From positions 965,058,281 through 965,122,280 of the forward strand of contig OY856412.1 in assembly GCA_963693085.1 (NCBI GenBank): a DNA stretch of 64,000 nt. Direction: 5' to 3'. Made by a program: the position numbers and the translations under genes. Below, piece by piece: positions 25,851-38,418 of this stretch. The notes under the pieces were generated by a model, which worked only from the letters and a program-made list of their open reading frames with translations, made no database searches and had not been told where the DNA came from. Source of the DNA: Alisma plantago-aquatica. Taxonomy: Eukaryota; Streptophyta; Magnoliopsida; Alismatales; Alismataceae. Each line of letters starts with the position of its first letter. The first letter of the stretch is position 1.

Positions 25851-26756
25851 AGAGAAGCAAAACTGTGATCCTTCTATCAATCTATGGATTTTGATAAGGT
25901 ACTCAGAGTCACAAGTGAACGTATCAAAGTAATATAGGCCCTTTTGAGGTCCGAGTCCAACACAGGGAAATGTTCTTCAGAGACTACTACTAACTATGAT
26001 CTAATCATCTAGGCCAGTATAAATGAATGAGTTTGATTGAACAGAAGCAAAAATAAAATGAAACAAACTTAACACTTAAATTACTCATATTTAGGAAATT
26101 CCTTAGGATTGTGGTTTCACCACAGATAACATTGCAATTCATTCCATACACCAATATCTATTATCCTTTTCCCCAGATGAAGAGCCTGTAGTCAGAACTA
26201 CCCACTCCAGCAACGTACTTCACTACCTATTCTAATGCCAACCCCATTTCCATAGCAATTGGTTGATTAGTTAGGTGCTTTTTGATTTAACTATGGGTTT
26301 CTCTTCCCATTTATTCTCCGCCTTTCCCAAGGGGTGTAATAAATGGGTAAATCTATGCTTTCTAACCCTTAACCTCTCTCCCAAAATGATTAAGAGTCTA
26401 ATAATCTATCTATGTTGATCAGGCATAAATAGAACAATGCATCTTCATATATTTATATCCAGAAAATAAGGATAAAGATGATATTAATGCATGGGAATCA
26501 AATACAATGCATATTCGGGCTACTCTGGGGTCCTGAGAAATTAAGGGGATTAGCCCTACATGGTTTTCATTGATGAATACATGATAGAGAAAGAAAAAAA
26601 GTGGGAAATATTAGAGAAACTAAGTAACCCCTGGTGAATAGTTGATCTAGATGATCCCCTACGTCGTGTGTGCAATCGACTGTCTTCCAACTGTCGATTT
26701 GCCTTCCAGAGGCACTCAGATCATCTCCAATGAAGCCTTTGGTTCCTTTCTCCTCT

Positions 26757-26777
26757 TCTCTCTCTCTCTCTCTCTCT
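26757..26777. repeat. (TC)n microsatellite
   Basis: About ten TC dinucleotides in a row. Confidence 0.9.
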
Positions 26778-26899
26778 GGTGTCGTGTAATGGAATAAAGT
26801 TGCTCTCTCTCGTATGGCCAAACTCCCCTTAGGTTATAGGAGTCACTTACGTTACGAAATAACATCCACTGTTGGATTAGATTGCCATCTTCAGATTTG

Positions 26900-27245
26900 T
26901 CAAATCAGGAAGACTCGGTAGTACCGACTTGGTAGTCAGTAGTACCAAAATCCTTGGGTAGTCGCGACTCTTGACAATGTCAGTACTATCGACTTATCTC
27001 GATAGCCATGATTCTTCAAGTCACCCTAGCCTTTTCTGCCTGACGTCATCTTGATAGTACCGAGTTTGCGAACTCGGTAGTACTGACTTTTTGCGATTCA
27101 TCCTTGTGCTTTTCTAACGTGATTTTGGTACTACCAACTTGGAGTGTCGATAGTATCGAGTATGTACGATTCTTTCTGAGAAAGTACTAACGTGAAGTTG
27201 GTACTACCGACTTGTGGTGTCGGTGGTATCGACTCTGTGAAATTC
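26900..27245. repeat. Cluster of GGTAGTACCGA-type inverted motifs
   Basis: Variants of CTCGGTAGTACCGACTT and its complement recur at least eight times at irregular spacing. One clear hairpin is GTACCGAGTT, loop TGCG, then AACTCGGTAGTAC. The layout resembles the CTCGGTCGA array in the SIRE-like element at 34530-34835, with a different core sequence. Confidence 0.6.
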
Positions 27246-27450
27246 CAATGTACCTGAAAATACACAAGAACGTGGATAAATACTCAGGATAAATATTAGA
27301 TCATCTCAAACATTAAAAATAAGATAATTTGATGCATTTAAATATCATAGACCATTAATAGCATCTCATGCATTATTAATCAAATAAACAACAAAACAAC
27401 ACATAAAATCAAGGAAAATATGTCTGTGAAAATGACTAAAACTCATGAAT

Positions 27451-30263
27451 CAAACTCCCCTAAGCTTAAATGTTTCTCATACTCGAGCAACACTACTCTT
27501 GGATTTATTTGATGTAAGTCAGCAAAAGGATACAACACATGAAATCTTTTCTTAATCATTTCCACCAGACAATCCCTGAATCGGCCTCCAATGATCACTA
27601 GACCAATAACTGCTCTACAACGTCCAAAAAAATTCATAGAAGATGTCTACCTTTTTTATCAATGAACACTATCAAGAAATTAGTTAATGTCACAATGATT
27701 CAAGCATTTTCTTGGTGCACTATGTAATTCCATAATCTAAATTGCTCTCTCCTAACTACCAACTACTTGGAAGCAGATCACCTTATAATAATGGATGAGG
27801 AGATGAATCATTTGACTGGCTTACCAATGAGAGCAATTAATGATACGAGATGGGTAGCCATCGAAGAATCACAAGTACATCCAAATTATTTATGTAGAAA
27901 AAATGATGACTTACATGAGTGAAAAGAATGTTATGTATCGGACCTAATGCCTACTGACTTTTTTTCCTCCCTTTTTTTCTCTTGTTGACACATGATGCAT
28001 GTATAAGGATATCTTATAACAGAGAATGATACTGTCAAAAACAAAAAAGAAATACGCCATGTGAATTAGTTCATCCCTTCAAGACTCAGGGACATACTTT
28101 TTCCTTATGAAATGTTGAGATTGATTTTTTTTTCTCTAGCCCATAATTTTTCTTATCTTTAGCACGATGGACTTATGCTCAGGCTTTCACTTCAATCTTC
28201 AGGACTTATGTTCATTAGGTCCCTTGACATATGCTTACTAGAAAACTCCACACTAAAGGCTTACAATGTCTATGAAATTGAGGATGTTACATAAGCATAT
28301 GTAAAGATTATGTATGTATGCTTAAGTTGAATGTAATATATAAGTTGTGGCTTATTTGGCCTTTCTTCCATAGTCTATTGGTTTATTTTCTTTGACCTTA
28401 TTGTGTGGAGTTGCATGTGTGTCGTAGTCTAGGCTGGTTATGCATCAACGAGTGTTTTGAACTAGGTTTAATTTTCTTGGTAGGGATGTTTAGTTTGTTA
28501 GTATATATCACACTTTGTGGTAGGTGTGCTTGCCATGCAGAGGCTTCTCGAATTAGGGTTGTTTTTTAGCTCTGACGTTGTGCACTACATGGAGGATGTC
28601 AAATTAGATCATGGATATCTCATTAGCCCTAGGACCAGGCATACTCATCCTTGTGACATACAATGGAACTACATTTGTAGTCTTAATTTATGATTGATAT
28701 AATGAGTCCTCAAATTATTGAGCCTTTCAAATGAGTAGTTACCACACATGGATTCAGAGACACATATAAAAGAAAAAATAATAAACAAAATAGGTTAAGA
28801 GTTGAACATGTACTGTAATTCCTTATCATTTACTTTATTATAATAATATATGCTTCTCATTCATGTGCATAACAATTGCACACTAATTATATTTTGACTA
28901 CTTAGTTTTTTCCTTTTAGTATAATAAGTATAAAACACTAATCTGCTATCACAGTTTGACTTCTACTACCCTATTTGACCCAATCATTATAAGTTTCTCT
29001 CTAATTAACTATTATCTATGTAATAACAAACATAAAAGTGGGATTTCACTCATTGATACATTAGCCCACACTCTGTTGAACATTTTTTTGTTACACTCAA
29101 CTATAAGAGAAATATCCTAAAGAATGTCATCAATAACCCTTTAACCAACAAAGACGCATGTTGTAGAAGGTCTATTAGCGGCATGCCTTCAATGCCTTCT
29201 TGATGAAATGTTGTAATAAATGTGATGTCTTGTTTAGTCATGTAAGATTGGAATATCATTCAATTAGTTTCTAAATATATGTTTAGTGAGATTTCAAAGA
29301 AAATAAATCTAATTGTTGCTTAGGGCCTATCAAACATGATTGGGCTAGTTGACCACTTTACACATTCTCAGCTTAACCCTTGCATCTCTTTGGTTGTTTC
29401 ACATGGTTAGACGCTACATAGCCTTCCAACAATGAATCGACAATCTTTTCCAATATAGCCATATCACGCATCCGAGTTCATCATTTTTTTCTTCAGAATA
29501 GTTATCCAACACGTTCCCAGAATATGCGTGCTATGCCCATCAAAATTACATTTGAAAGGCTTTCCTACAATTATAAGAATATTAGTAATGCATAGGGACC
29601 ATTCTCCTTTCAACGTTAAATCACCGATAATTTTTCCATGGCTAAATAGATACATGAGCTTGAAGTTGGATCTAACTTTTTTTTGGTCGGTAGCTTGGGT
29701 CTATCTTATCAACAAGGATTTTTCTCAGGATCTAGGATTCCTCCTCTATGATCATTAATAGTGAACTGAATTGAATATATAACCTCATGTTAAAATCTAA
29801 TAACATGTATCCGAAACCAACCATGATTTTACTCCACATATATCAAACATTTTATACTAGATCTTACTTAGTTAGCATTCAATTATATAAAAAATTCATG
29901 CATCAAGATAGAATCTTTAGTTTGTAAGTTGGTAAGTTAAAAGATGTTCATGTAAGTGTTCTACAACTCTTTCTGCAACTATTGAACCCTATCTATATCT
30001 CTGGAGGTCTGAAAAATTTCATAATGTTGCCTTCAAAAATTGCGGGAAACCAATTACTCAATACTTGTCCTAGAACAACTTTTCTAATTTTCTTAATAGA
30101 CTATCTGCGAACCTAATGGGAACTTAGATGTGTCTTTCTTCTAGCCTATTAATTGTCTCATCGAACTAGAGTAGAATGCCAATGCTATTCACAATTTCGT
30201 CAAAATTAATAACTAGACACATGTCGAAAGTCCTTCCCACTACAAAGTTGTACACGCACATTT
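27451..30263. other. AT-rich DNA, no gene recognised
   Basis: Only short, unrelated open frames occur on both strands (the best are about 65-75 codons near 29464-29758). I recognise no domain, tRNA or repeat boundary. Probably old decayed repeats. Confidence 0.5.
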
Positions 30264-30765
30264 CACTAGTACAGAACCGACTTTTAGTGTCAGTTATTTA
30301 AGGTCTTTGGCGTCAGTTTGAAAGCGACACCCAAGTGGGTGCCGCTAAAAGTCAAAACCTTCAGTGTCGGTTTTAACACCGACACCATAACCCTTCCCAC
30401 CACCAAAAACACACCAGCAAGGGCACTATAGGCGTTGGTTATTTAATAAAATCGACACTATATCCAGGTCAAAGACGTCGACGTTTCACAAAAACTGATG
30501 CCATAACCCTTCCCGCCACAAAAAATGCGCCAGCAAGAGCACTATAGGTGTCGGTTATTTAATAAAATCGACACTATATCCAGGTCAAAGACGTCGGCAT
30601 TTTACAAAAACCGATACTATATAACCCTTCCTGCTACTAATAAAACGCGCCAGTAAGGGCACCATCGACATCGGTTTTTTGCTAATAGGCAACATTGTAT
30701 GTCTTTGTTGTCAGTTTTATACTAATAACCGACGCTTATGTGTTGATTTTTTTTCTTATCAGTTT
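30264..30765 (-). repeat. CACTA-B 3' subterminal repeats
   Basis: Repeated GTGTCGGTTATTTAATAAAA-type units with inverted GACGCC/GGCGTC arms. They correspond to 18090-18700 in copy A but are more diverged. Confidence 0.8.
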
Positions 30766-30800
30766 GCAGGCCTGTTGTATGACTGGTCAGCAGGATACAG

Positions 30801-30830
30801 AACATGCAGTTCAATTCTGAACTGCAGGTT
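30801..30830. other. Conserved stem-loop, copy B
   Basis: AACATGCAGTTCA, loop ATTC, TGAACTGCAGGTT. It is the counterpart of 18016-18045 in copy A, with one mismatch in the stem. Confidence 0.7.
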
Positions 30831-33651
30831 TACAACATCCATTGATATCAGCCAACACCAGACCACAAACCTGCAAAATTAACTAGATGGACAACAATTT
30901 ATGATGACACACATGAATAAGCACATTTAATTCATATTATTTTTCATCACACACATGTAGAAACCAGTAGTTCCATTTCAAATTTCCTCCATTTTCACAC
31001 ACATTTAGCAACCTGCAGTTCCATTCATTTCATCACTCTCCACATTCAGACACATGTAGAAACATTTATGTATTAATCATTTTCACATTCACACATATGA
31101 CAATTCAGAAAAATTCATTCACATTCACACAAAAATAATTATGAGAACAAAGTTTAGAAATATCATTCTTTATTCATCGTCGTCATTATCGCCATTAGTA
31201 TACCAATTATATTTAAAAATTTCCACTACTTGTAGGGCTTTTGCCCATTCTTCTCTTACATCATCTAATTCTTCCCTCGTATAGGGAGTATGTACATCTA
31301 ATAATTTTCCACCTATACTCAAGTCAGTTTTAAACACCTGCAAAGAGAATGGCATATATATAATTAATAATATATAATAAGATTGATATATTTCATATTA
31401 TGTAACGAGACTATATATAATACCTTATGTATAGTATCGATTTCCATTGCGGCATGTTTTATGATTAGGTCTATAAATCACATCACATAGTATGCACATG
31501 TCCAACCGTTGTCTTGTGTAGCATATTATAAATTTAAACATACAAAATATTCAAAAATACAAATAAGCACAGTTCACATAAATAATATATACATTGGAGT
31601 CGGGAAATTACTTTCACATTCTTCCAAATTAGTGGCTAATTCTTTTTCTTGGGGACCTTTCCTCCAGCTCTTTTGAACTCATTTAAAGCCCTACATGTTA
31701 ATGTAACACATTAAATTACATAATTAAATAGTAATGTGATAACAAATGTTAACAAATATAAAAATATGAAATATTTCTCACGAGAATAATAGCTTTTTCA
31801 TTGTGTGTCCATATAATGTATTCAATTCATTCCCCGCAGGATCTAGATAATAGGCAGTGAACGTCTTGGGGACAATAACTAGTAACTCCCAATGCCTACC
31901 ACTATAGGTAAGAAAGTTAAAAATTAATAACTCAAAATCTACAATAAAAATGTAATTTTCTTAAGTCCAAATTATAAACAAAGTAAACTTACTCGACATT
32001 GAATGGAGCTATTATCACCGTCTTCTTTTTTTTTGCTAAAATATTTAAAAGCAGCACAGCAGTATGAAGTAGCTGAAGAAGGGTCTTTATCTACAAGACT
32101 AATAAAAAATGGAACCAAAAATCCCACATGGGAAAATGAAAAATCTGTACATATCGTGTAAGTAGCGGCAAAATATATATTACGTATGCACTAATATATA
32201 AGAAACCAGATCACCGTATATAAAACAAGGTATATGGATGTATAAACAAGATCTCACCATATCCATAGCTCTATCATAGATGTATTCAGCCAACCATAAT
32301 GAAACAACTTCAAAATATCTTGTATAAATAGATTGTTATCGTATGATTGACCTACAACATCCTCCGAAATAGAAACAATTATAAGGCAATTTGGATCATG
32401 TTCGTCTATCCATACTGCTATACCCCTACAATTAGGACCTAAGGAGGCGTGTAGGTCCCTTGGAAGCCAACTTGGTACTTCAGGAGGTGGAGGTGGAGGC
32501 GATGTAGCGGGTGTCTTCCTGTTGACCTGTATATATAATTTCAAATCAATTGAATCATATATACACACTAACAAATTAACATAATGTAAATTTACCATAC
32601 AATATTAGTATAGACGACATCTGCTTTGGGCCACATTATCACTCCACCTTCTGCCTAACCAAGCATTTCAGAATATGGGTGGGCATATGGCAATGAAAGA
32701 TCCCTCCAATTGGGGAGTACATGTATTGGGCTCACACGAACCACACCAGCTGGTACTGGAGTCCCATGAAACATGTCCCCTGGAAGGGCTGGGTAAGCAT
32801 GTGCCTCTACAACGATATATTCTTGACTTTTAAGATGACATGACTTCAACCCATACAAATTTACGTAATGAATGTTATGTACATATATACTTAAACATAT
32901 CATCTTGAAAAGACTAGCTACTATATATGTCATAAAAATACTTACAACGGACATGCCAGGTGGTGGGTCTGCAGGATTACTCCCAACCACCTCTAAAGTA
33001 GGAGAAGAGCGGCATGCCACATGTACTGTCTGAGTGGCAGGCTGAGATGCCTGCCACTTGCTAATTGCTTCATTGAGTCTCTTATCAAGTGCTTCCTCGA
33101 CTCTCCTATCAAGTGCTTCCTCAACTCTCCTATAAATTAACTGATCTACCTATACATGGATTAAAAAAATGCTAGCTTCTGATTATTGAATTCTCTTTCG
33201 TAATAACATTCTAAAAAATGAATAAGTTATCTCAACTTGTGAAAGTTCCACTTTTGGGATAGGTTTGGGTTGTGATGGCCCAAAGAACGCTTTGATGTCC
33301 ACACCAGCGCCTACACCCCTAACATGTCCAGGATGCTCTGGGTTACCCAGAGCAACTGTCAATTCATCCCTTGTGCCCTCAGAGATGAACTTGCCTTCCT
33401 TCCTCTGCTCGTGCAGCTCCCGCTAATCGCCATCAATAGAAATTGGTAAGTAAACATAACAATAATCAACATCGATCGATTGCTCTAAGAGTTGAATTTG
33501 ACCATTTTTGCAGTCGCCTCAGTAGTTGCGGGCTTCATTATATCTCCCTTTTTGTTTTGCCTCCCATCTATCCACATAGCATGGCGAGGCAGAGGTGCGA
33601 GACCAATAGTAGAGGACTCTGCAGTCTCCTGAGTAGCAACAGACTGAGCAG

Positions 33652-35168
33652 TGAAAACTACTAGAGGGGGGGTGAATAGAGTTTTATAGAGATTTTAACA
33701 ATTAATTAACTCAAACAACCACAAAGAAAGATTGGACAAGGAGACACAAGGGTTTAGAGTGGTTCCTAGCCTTAGCAAATACTAAGGTAGTCAGTCCACT
33801 ACCCGGTTGCTTACCCAACCGGGATTTGAAAAGAAATTATTTTATTACCTCGCAAGGACTTTACATAAAATACATTTCTTTTCCCTAAACCCTTCAAGCA
33901 GCCTTCACCTAGAAGTAATCGCCCAACTCGAAGCAGCCTTCCCTTGAAGTAGATGCACCAACACCCGTTGCACCAGCCTTCTGAAGTAGCTTCCCGTGTG
34001 ATAGCCTTCTTGAAGTAGCTTGAAGTCCCCTTCTCCTCCGAGAAGTTCACCCTCTCCAATCCGCAGCCTCCAACCCTAGGAGTAGCAAGGAGAGTACAAG
34101 GAATAAATAGGAACAAGAAAGAAATACAGAAATTACAATACCGTTGTAAGCACAAGGCTTGATTTTCCTATATCAAGCGTTTGGATCTCCTAACCAAGGT
34201 GTATAACAACGTGATATTTGTGTATAGGAGATCCTAGTCTATGGGACACGAAATGGTAGCAATAGGAATGTATAACAAGTGTGGGAATTGCACTATTTCT
34301 CTAAACAGATTGCCAATGTAGTGTAAGCTCAAGGATTGTACAATTGAGTATATGAGTGTATCTCAAGTGTCCTAAGGCTTGTCCTATTTATAGGAATGGC
34401 CTATGGATGCTTAAGGACGTTCTAGACAACTTCTAGGGGCTTCTAAGTGCTTAACTAGCCGTTAGGTAGAAGTTAGGTGCGTTAGTAACGGCTAGTTGCT
34501 TTATTCTGCAGTTGCTGTCAGAGACCATCTCGGTCGACAATTGGTCGACCGAGATACCTACTCGGTCGAAGTCTTGTCGACCGAGAGGCTCCCTGGATTA
34601 CCATTTATTTGCAACTGTTAACTGATGTGTCTAACGGCTAATTTCAGAGATTGTCTCGGTCGAGTGAAGGTCGACCGAGACACCTCTCGGTCGAGGACTT
34701 GTTGACCGACAGGCTTCTCTTTCTCAAGTTATATGCAACTATATCTAACGGCTACTTTGGGTCAATCTCGGTCGAGAAGGTTGTCGACCGAGAGTGTCTC
34801 GATCGAGGAGTGTGTCGACCGAGATTGACTCTGTTTCAATCTATCAATTAAGATACTAAGTGTGTGCATGAGTGTGCATTATGTGATCCTATTGGAAGGG
34901 ATGACTTGTCTAACTATGGTGTGTAGCTAGGGAAGATCCAATGCTTGATTTACATGCAATCTAAGTACTTGTACATTATATAACTGTACAAGTTTTTACA
35001 ATGGTGATTACATTGCATGAAAATAAATATATAAGCTCATGGTCTCCCTAGTTGCTTTGTCATCCACCATAATCCTGCACACTCAAGTAGCTCGTCAGAT
35101 AAATAAGAATGAAATGTTTATCATCATCGAAACAAGGGGATTTATCATAATGTCCAATTTATCCAACA
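33652..35168 (-). repeat. 3' LTR of the SIRE-like element
   Basis: Same length as the partner at 38419-39935, with seven substitutions. It contains six paired CTCGGTCGA inverted motifs at 34530-34835. Confidence 0.92.
34530..34835. repeat. Six CTCGGTCGA / TCGACCGAG inverted units in the LTR
   Basis: Each unit is CTCGGTCGA, 7-8 variable bases, then TCGACCGAG (some with one mismatch). They come in three pairs, with a few bases between pair members. The other LTR repeats the array at 39297-39602. Confidence 0.9.
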
Positions 35169-35170
35169 AT

Positions 35171-35182
35171 CTCCCCCTTTTT
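35171..35182 (-). other. Polypurine tract of the SIRE-like element
   Basis: The minus strand reads AAAAAGGGGGAG beside the LTR start. Further AGGGGGAG tracts occur near 35335, 35385 and 35408, as often seen in SIRE-type elements. Confidence 0.8.
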
Positions 35183-37462
35183 GAAGATGACAAACATTTC
35201 CTAAATATAAAATAGGAAATATAAAGCATGTAAGTTTCATACCTGAAGATTACCTTTTGTAGCCTTTCTTGTTTTGCAAGTAAGTGCTGGCTATCAAGAT
35301 GAAAACTCATTTTTGATTTTATATTTATTCTTTCTCCCCCTTTGTCATTTCAAAAAGATATCCATTTTGAATAGTTTTCTTCTCCCCCTTAATTTTATAT
35401 TTTGCTCCCCCTTAAATAGATATCTATTAAGAACATGGATTTTATTTTTGTCTAATTTAGCCACAATTTATTTCTCAATCATTTGCAAAGGATGTTAAGC
35501 CTTGAAATGATATGAGATCCCCTTAAGCTCATAATACATAAAGATGTCTCTAACCAAGTATAAGGGATGTTAAGCCTTGATTTGACTAGAGAGTTCCTTT
35601 AAGAACAAGATATATCATTTTTATGGAGATTCATATATTTCTTATTTCTTCCTAGATTTCGTCATATATTTCTTCATAGATTTGAGAATGCTAAGGTTAT
35701 GACTAGCTTTAATGAGCTCTTGATCAAATTTGTTTTTATGAGTTCCCCCTTAATCTTATAGTTTAAAGCAATTTAAAATTTTCAAGGACACAAATAATTA
35801 TAAGTCTTGATTTTGACCTTTATTAAAAGTATGCTAAGATTAAGTACAGTAAATGATATCCGAATAAGCATATTTGTCAAAGCTTATTTTAGGTCGCCCT
35901 TGACTACGACCGTAGCACCCCTTGGCTAAATTTTATTTTAACCAAGAGGCAGATTCTGCAGATTTTCAAGATAAACATTCATATATGAAGTATAAATTCT
36001 GCAGATAGCTATAAATATCAATTTGAAGCATATTAAGATATACCTATTATGAAAATTTAAAAATGAGCATCATTTTGAACTTGATTTTTCTAGAAAGCAT
36101 GTTTTACATTCATATCAATTTGATGCATTTTTAAGTGATACTAAGCATGAAAGCATAATGAGTATTTCAAATCTTTTAAAGATACCAATTGAAAACATTT
36201 GTACTCTTTGCAAGCATTTCTAAGTATAAATCATCAATAAGTCCTTTTGCTTGCTTATCATCAAGAATCATGCAATTATCATTATCTATTTGTGTTAACA
36301 CAACATCATGCTCAATGATTAAAGCATATCCATGATGTAACAATAAGAGCATGTAGAAATTTTCTTTAAACTAAACATAATCTTTCAAAGATGATTTCCA
36401 AAGCTTATGCTTTATTGTACAGTCATTAATCACAATTATGCTTTATTTTGATTAATTTCATAAGAATTCAGCAGTTTTATAACATTCTGAACAATCAGTG
36501 ACATGCTCGGTCGACAGCTTCTCGACCGAGATGCTCTCGGTCGACAAATGTTCGACCGACCAAATTTCTGAAAAGTGTTCAGAATTTTAATTGATTTCAA
36601 ACAAAAAGAGATAATGCAATTTAAAGCTCAATTGTGTTGAGATAAGATATTATGATATCAATAATCAGTTTAGGTCAAATCTCAACTAGTTTTGCATGTA
36701 AAATAGTCATTAGCAACAAATAGATGGCACATAGATCCTTAAAAGATTATTCAGCAATTTTACTGTAGAGCACTTACATGTGAAATGCATTTGTGCCATT
36801 AAGTTTTATCATTTGTGCATAATGATATCTTCATATGAACCGAATCACAATGATAAAGAACAATGACTATTCATGGTTTGCATACTTAGGACAATTCATG
36901 TGAAACAGTAATTTCCTTAATTTTAAACTAACATGATTCATTTTCAAATCAATTTGATGATAGTCCAAAAGAATCTCATTCATGTTTCATGAGTTTTCAG
37001 TTTTAAGACAAACTATGCTTAATAAACTTTAACCAAGGAGTAAAGTTTGTTCAAAAATCAGTCTTCATATCATTTTTACAATATATTTAAAGATTTTATG
37101 CAGAGAGATCAAATATGATTTGATTCAAGATATTTCCTGCAATTTAATCTTGAACAAACATTTATAACAAATTGATAGAAACATTAGAATAATAGATACA
37201 GCAGAACTTTGAAAACAGTAATCTGCTCGGTCGACTATTGTTCGACCGAAAGTGTGCTCGGTCGAACAGTTTCTCGACCGAGACAGTTTCTGTATTGTTT
37301 CTGAAATGTGTCTCAGTAATAGTTTTCAAGTAAAATTTTAATTTAATTTTGATCTTTAAATCTTTTAATTTTCGAGTTATTATCCCTACATGTTAAGTTG
37401 AGATAGACATATGTATATGCAAATTAAAGGCTTTGGTCGTATCTCAACTTAGTTTAATCGAA
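35183..37462 (-). other. Non-coding interior of the SIRE-like element
   Basis: AT-rich sequence without a supported ORF. It contains two more pairs of CTCGGTCGA inverted units at about 36505-36562 and 37227-37283. Confidence 0.7.
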
Positions 37463-38371
37463 TCAATTTGGGGGTTTTGGAACCCATACTAACTCAACAT
37501 CCTTTTTCTTGTATGGGCAGGAGAAGGAGTAATGTCCAAGACGTAAACAATAGTGGCAACATATAGAATCAACCTCATGTCTCTTTCTATGGTTTTGGTC
37601 TAGGTTGTTCTTTGGTACAAATGTATATGTGCCCCTATGTGCATTCATGGATTGACTCGCTTGTGTCCTTCTCCAACTAGGTTGTTGATAGGATTTCTCC
37701 TTAGGCTTATAACCTAGTCCTCTTCTCCCAATTTGATGATAGGGATTATCTAAGATTTGATCAAGGATGCCATTGTTATTTAAACTTCTAACTTTTTGTT
37801 GCAACTTAACAATTGCATCCATTCTCCTTTTGATATCTGACTTTGCTTTATCTAAATCGGATACTAAAGAGTTTCTTTCATTGACAACCTTATCATAATC
37901 TAAATGTGAGCATAAAATAGGTTGTTTCTGAAGATCATTCACTTGTGTTTGCAAATTTAACTTTTCTAAGGAAAGTAGACTACAATCTCCTTCTATCGAT
38001 TTTAACTTAAGATCATAACCTTCATTTGCCCTTTTTAGATCTTCATTTTCAGATTCAAGAGCAAGAAGTTTAGTATTTAAATCCTCATTTTCTTTATTTG
38101 ATTTCTTTAGCTTCTTTTTGCACTCAATATATTTACTATGTGTTTCTTCAATAATAGCAACTAATTCTTCTTTAGGTAAATCAAGTAAGCTTACCTCTTC
38201 TTCTTCTTCCTCACTTATTGTAGCAACGAGACACTCTTTATGTGCATCTTCTTTCTTTGACCTCCATGGACATTTAGATGTAGAGTGCTTTGTTCCTAAG
38301 CACCAATTGCAACTTGTTGAACATTGGTCCATGCTCCTTTGCTTGTGGTTGTAGTCACCTCCTCCCTTCAT
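37463..38371 (-). CDS. Truncated SIRE-type GAG, coiled coil with two CCHC knuckles
   Basis: The 302-residue intact frame begins 45 bases inside the primer site. A CCHC knuckle CNWCLGTKHSTSKC occupies residues 21-34. A Glu-rich patch and a long Lys/Glu/Leu-rich heptad region (about 60-200) predict a coiled coil. A second knuckle, CHYCLRLGHYSFSC, lies near residues 272-285. Both fit C-X2-C-X4-H-X4-C, the RNA-packaging fold of retroelement GAG. The N-terminal UBN2-like region of a normal GAG is missing, so it is a C-terminal GAG fragment. The open frame agrees with the element's youth; function is uncertain. Confidence 0.8.
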   Translation of the reverse strand: MKGGGDYNHKQRSMDQCSTSCNWCLGTKHSTSKCPWRSKKEDAHKECLVATISEEEEEEVSLLDLPKEELVAIIEETHSKYIECKKKLKKSNKENEDLNTKLLALESENEDLKRANEGYDLKLKSIEGDCSLLSLEKLNLQTQVNDLQKQPILCSHLDYDKVVNERNSLVSDLDKAKSDIKRRMDAIVKLQQKVRSLNNNGILDQILDNPYHQIGRRGLGYKPKEKSYQQPSWRRTQASQSMNAHRGTYTFVPKNNLDQNHRKRHEVDSICCHYCLRLGHYSFSCPYKKKDVELVWVPKPPN

Positions 38372-38397
38372 TCTTCAAGACCTGGTTAGGGTTCCTT

Positions 38398-38416
38398 GAA
38401 GCCCGCTCTGATACCA
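38398..38416 (-). other. Primer binding site of the SIRE-like element
   Basis: Minus strand TGGTATCAGAGCGGGCTTC, matching the initiator Met-tRNA 3' end, two bases from the LTR end. Confidence 0.85.
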
Positions 38417-38418
38417 AT

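Larger units (their letters stand above)
25851..27450 (-). mobile_element. Putative LTR fragment (minus strand)
   Basis: The minus strand carries TTTCCCTGTGTTGGACTCGG near 25950, like the U5 ends of plant gypsy LTRs. It also has the run of T/A-rich and CT-rich sequence common in such LTRs and an inverted motif cluster at 26900-27245. I could not find a matching partner, primer site or target duplication, so the family and boundaries are uncertain. Confidence 0.35.

Noticed and set aside
29464..29758. Overlapping 63- and 76-codon ORFs on opposite strands
   Set aside because: Short, no recognised motif, no splice-site support.
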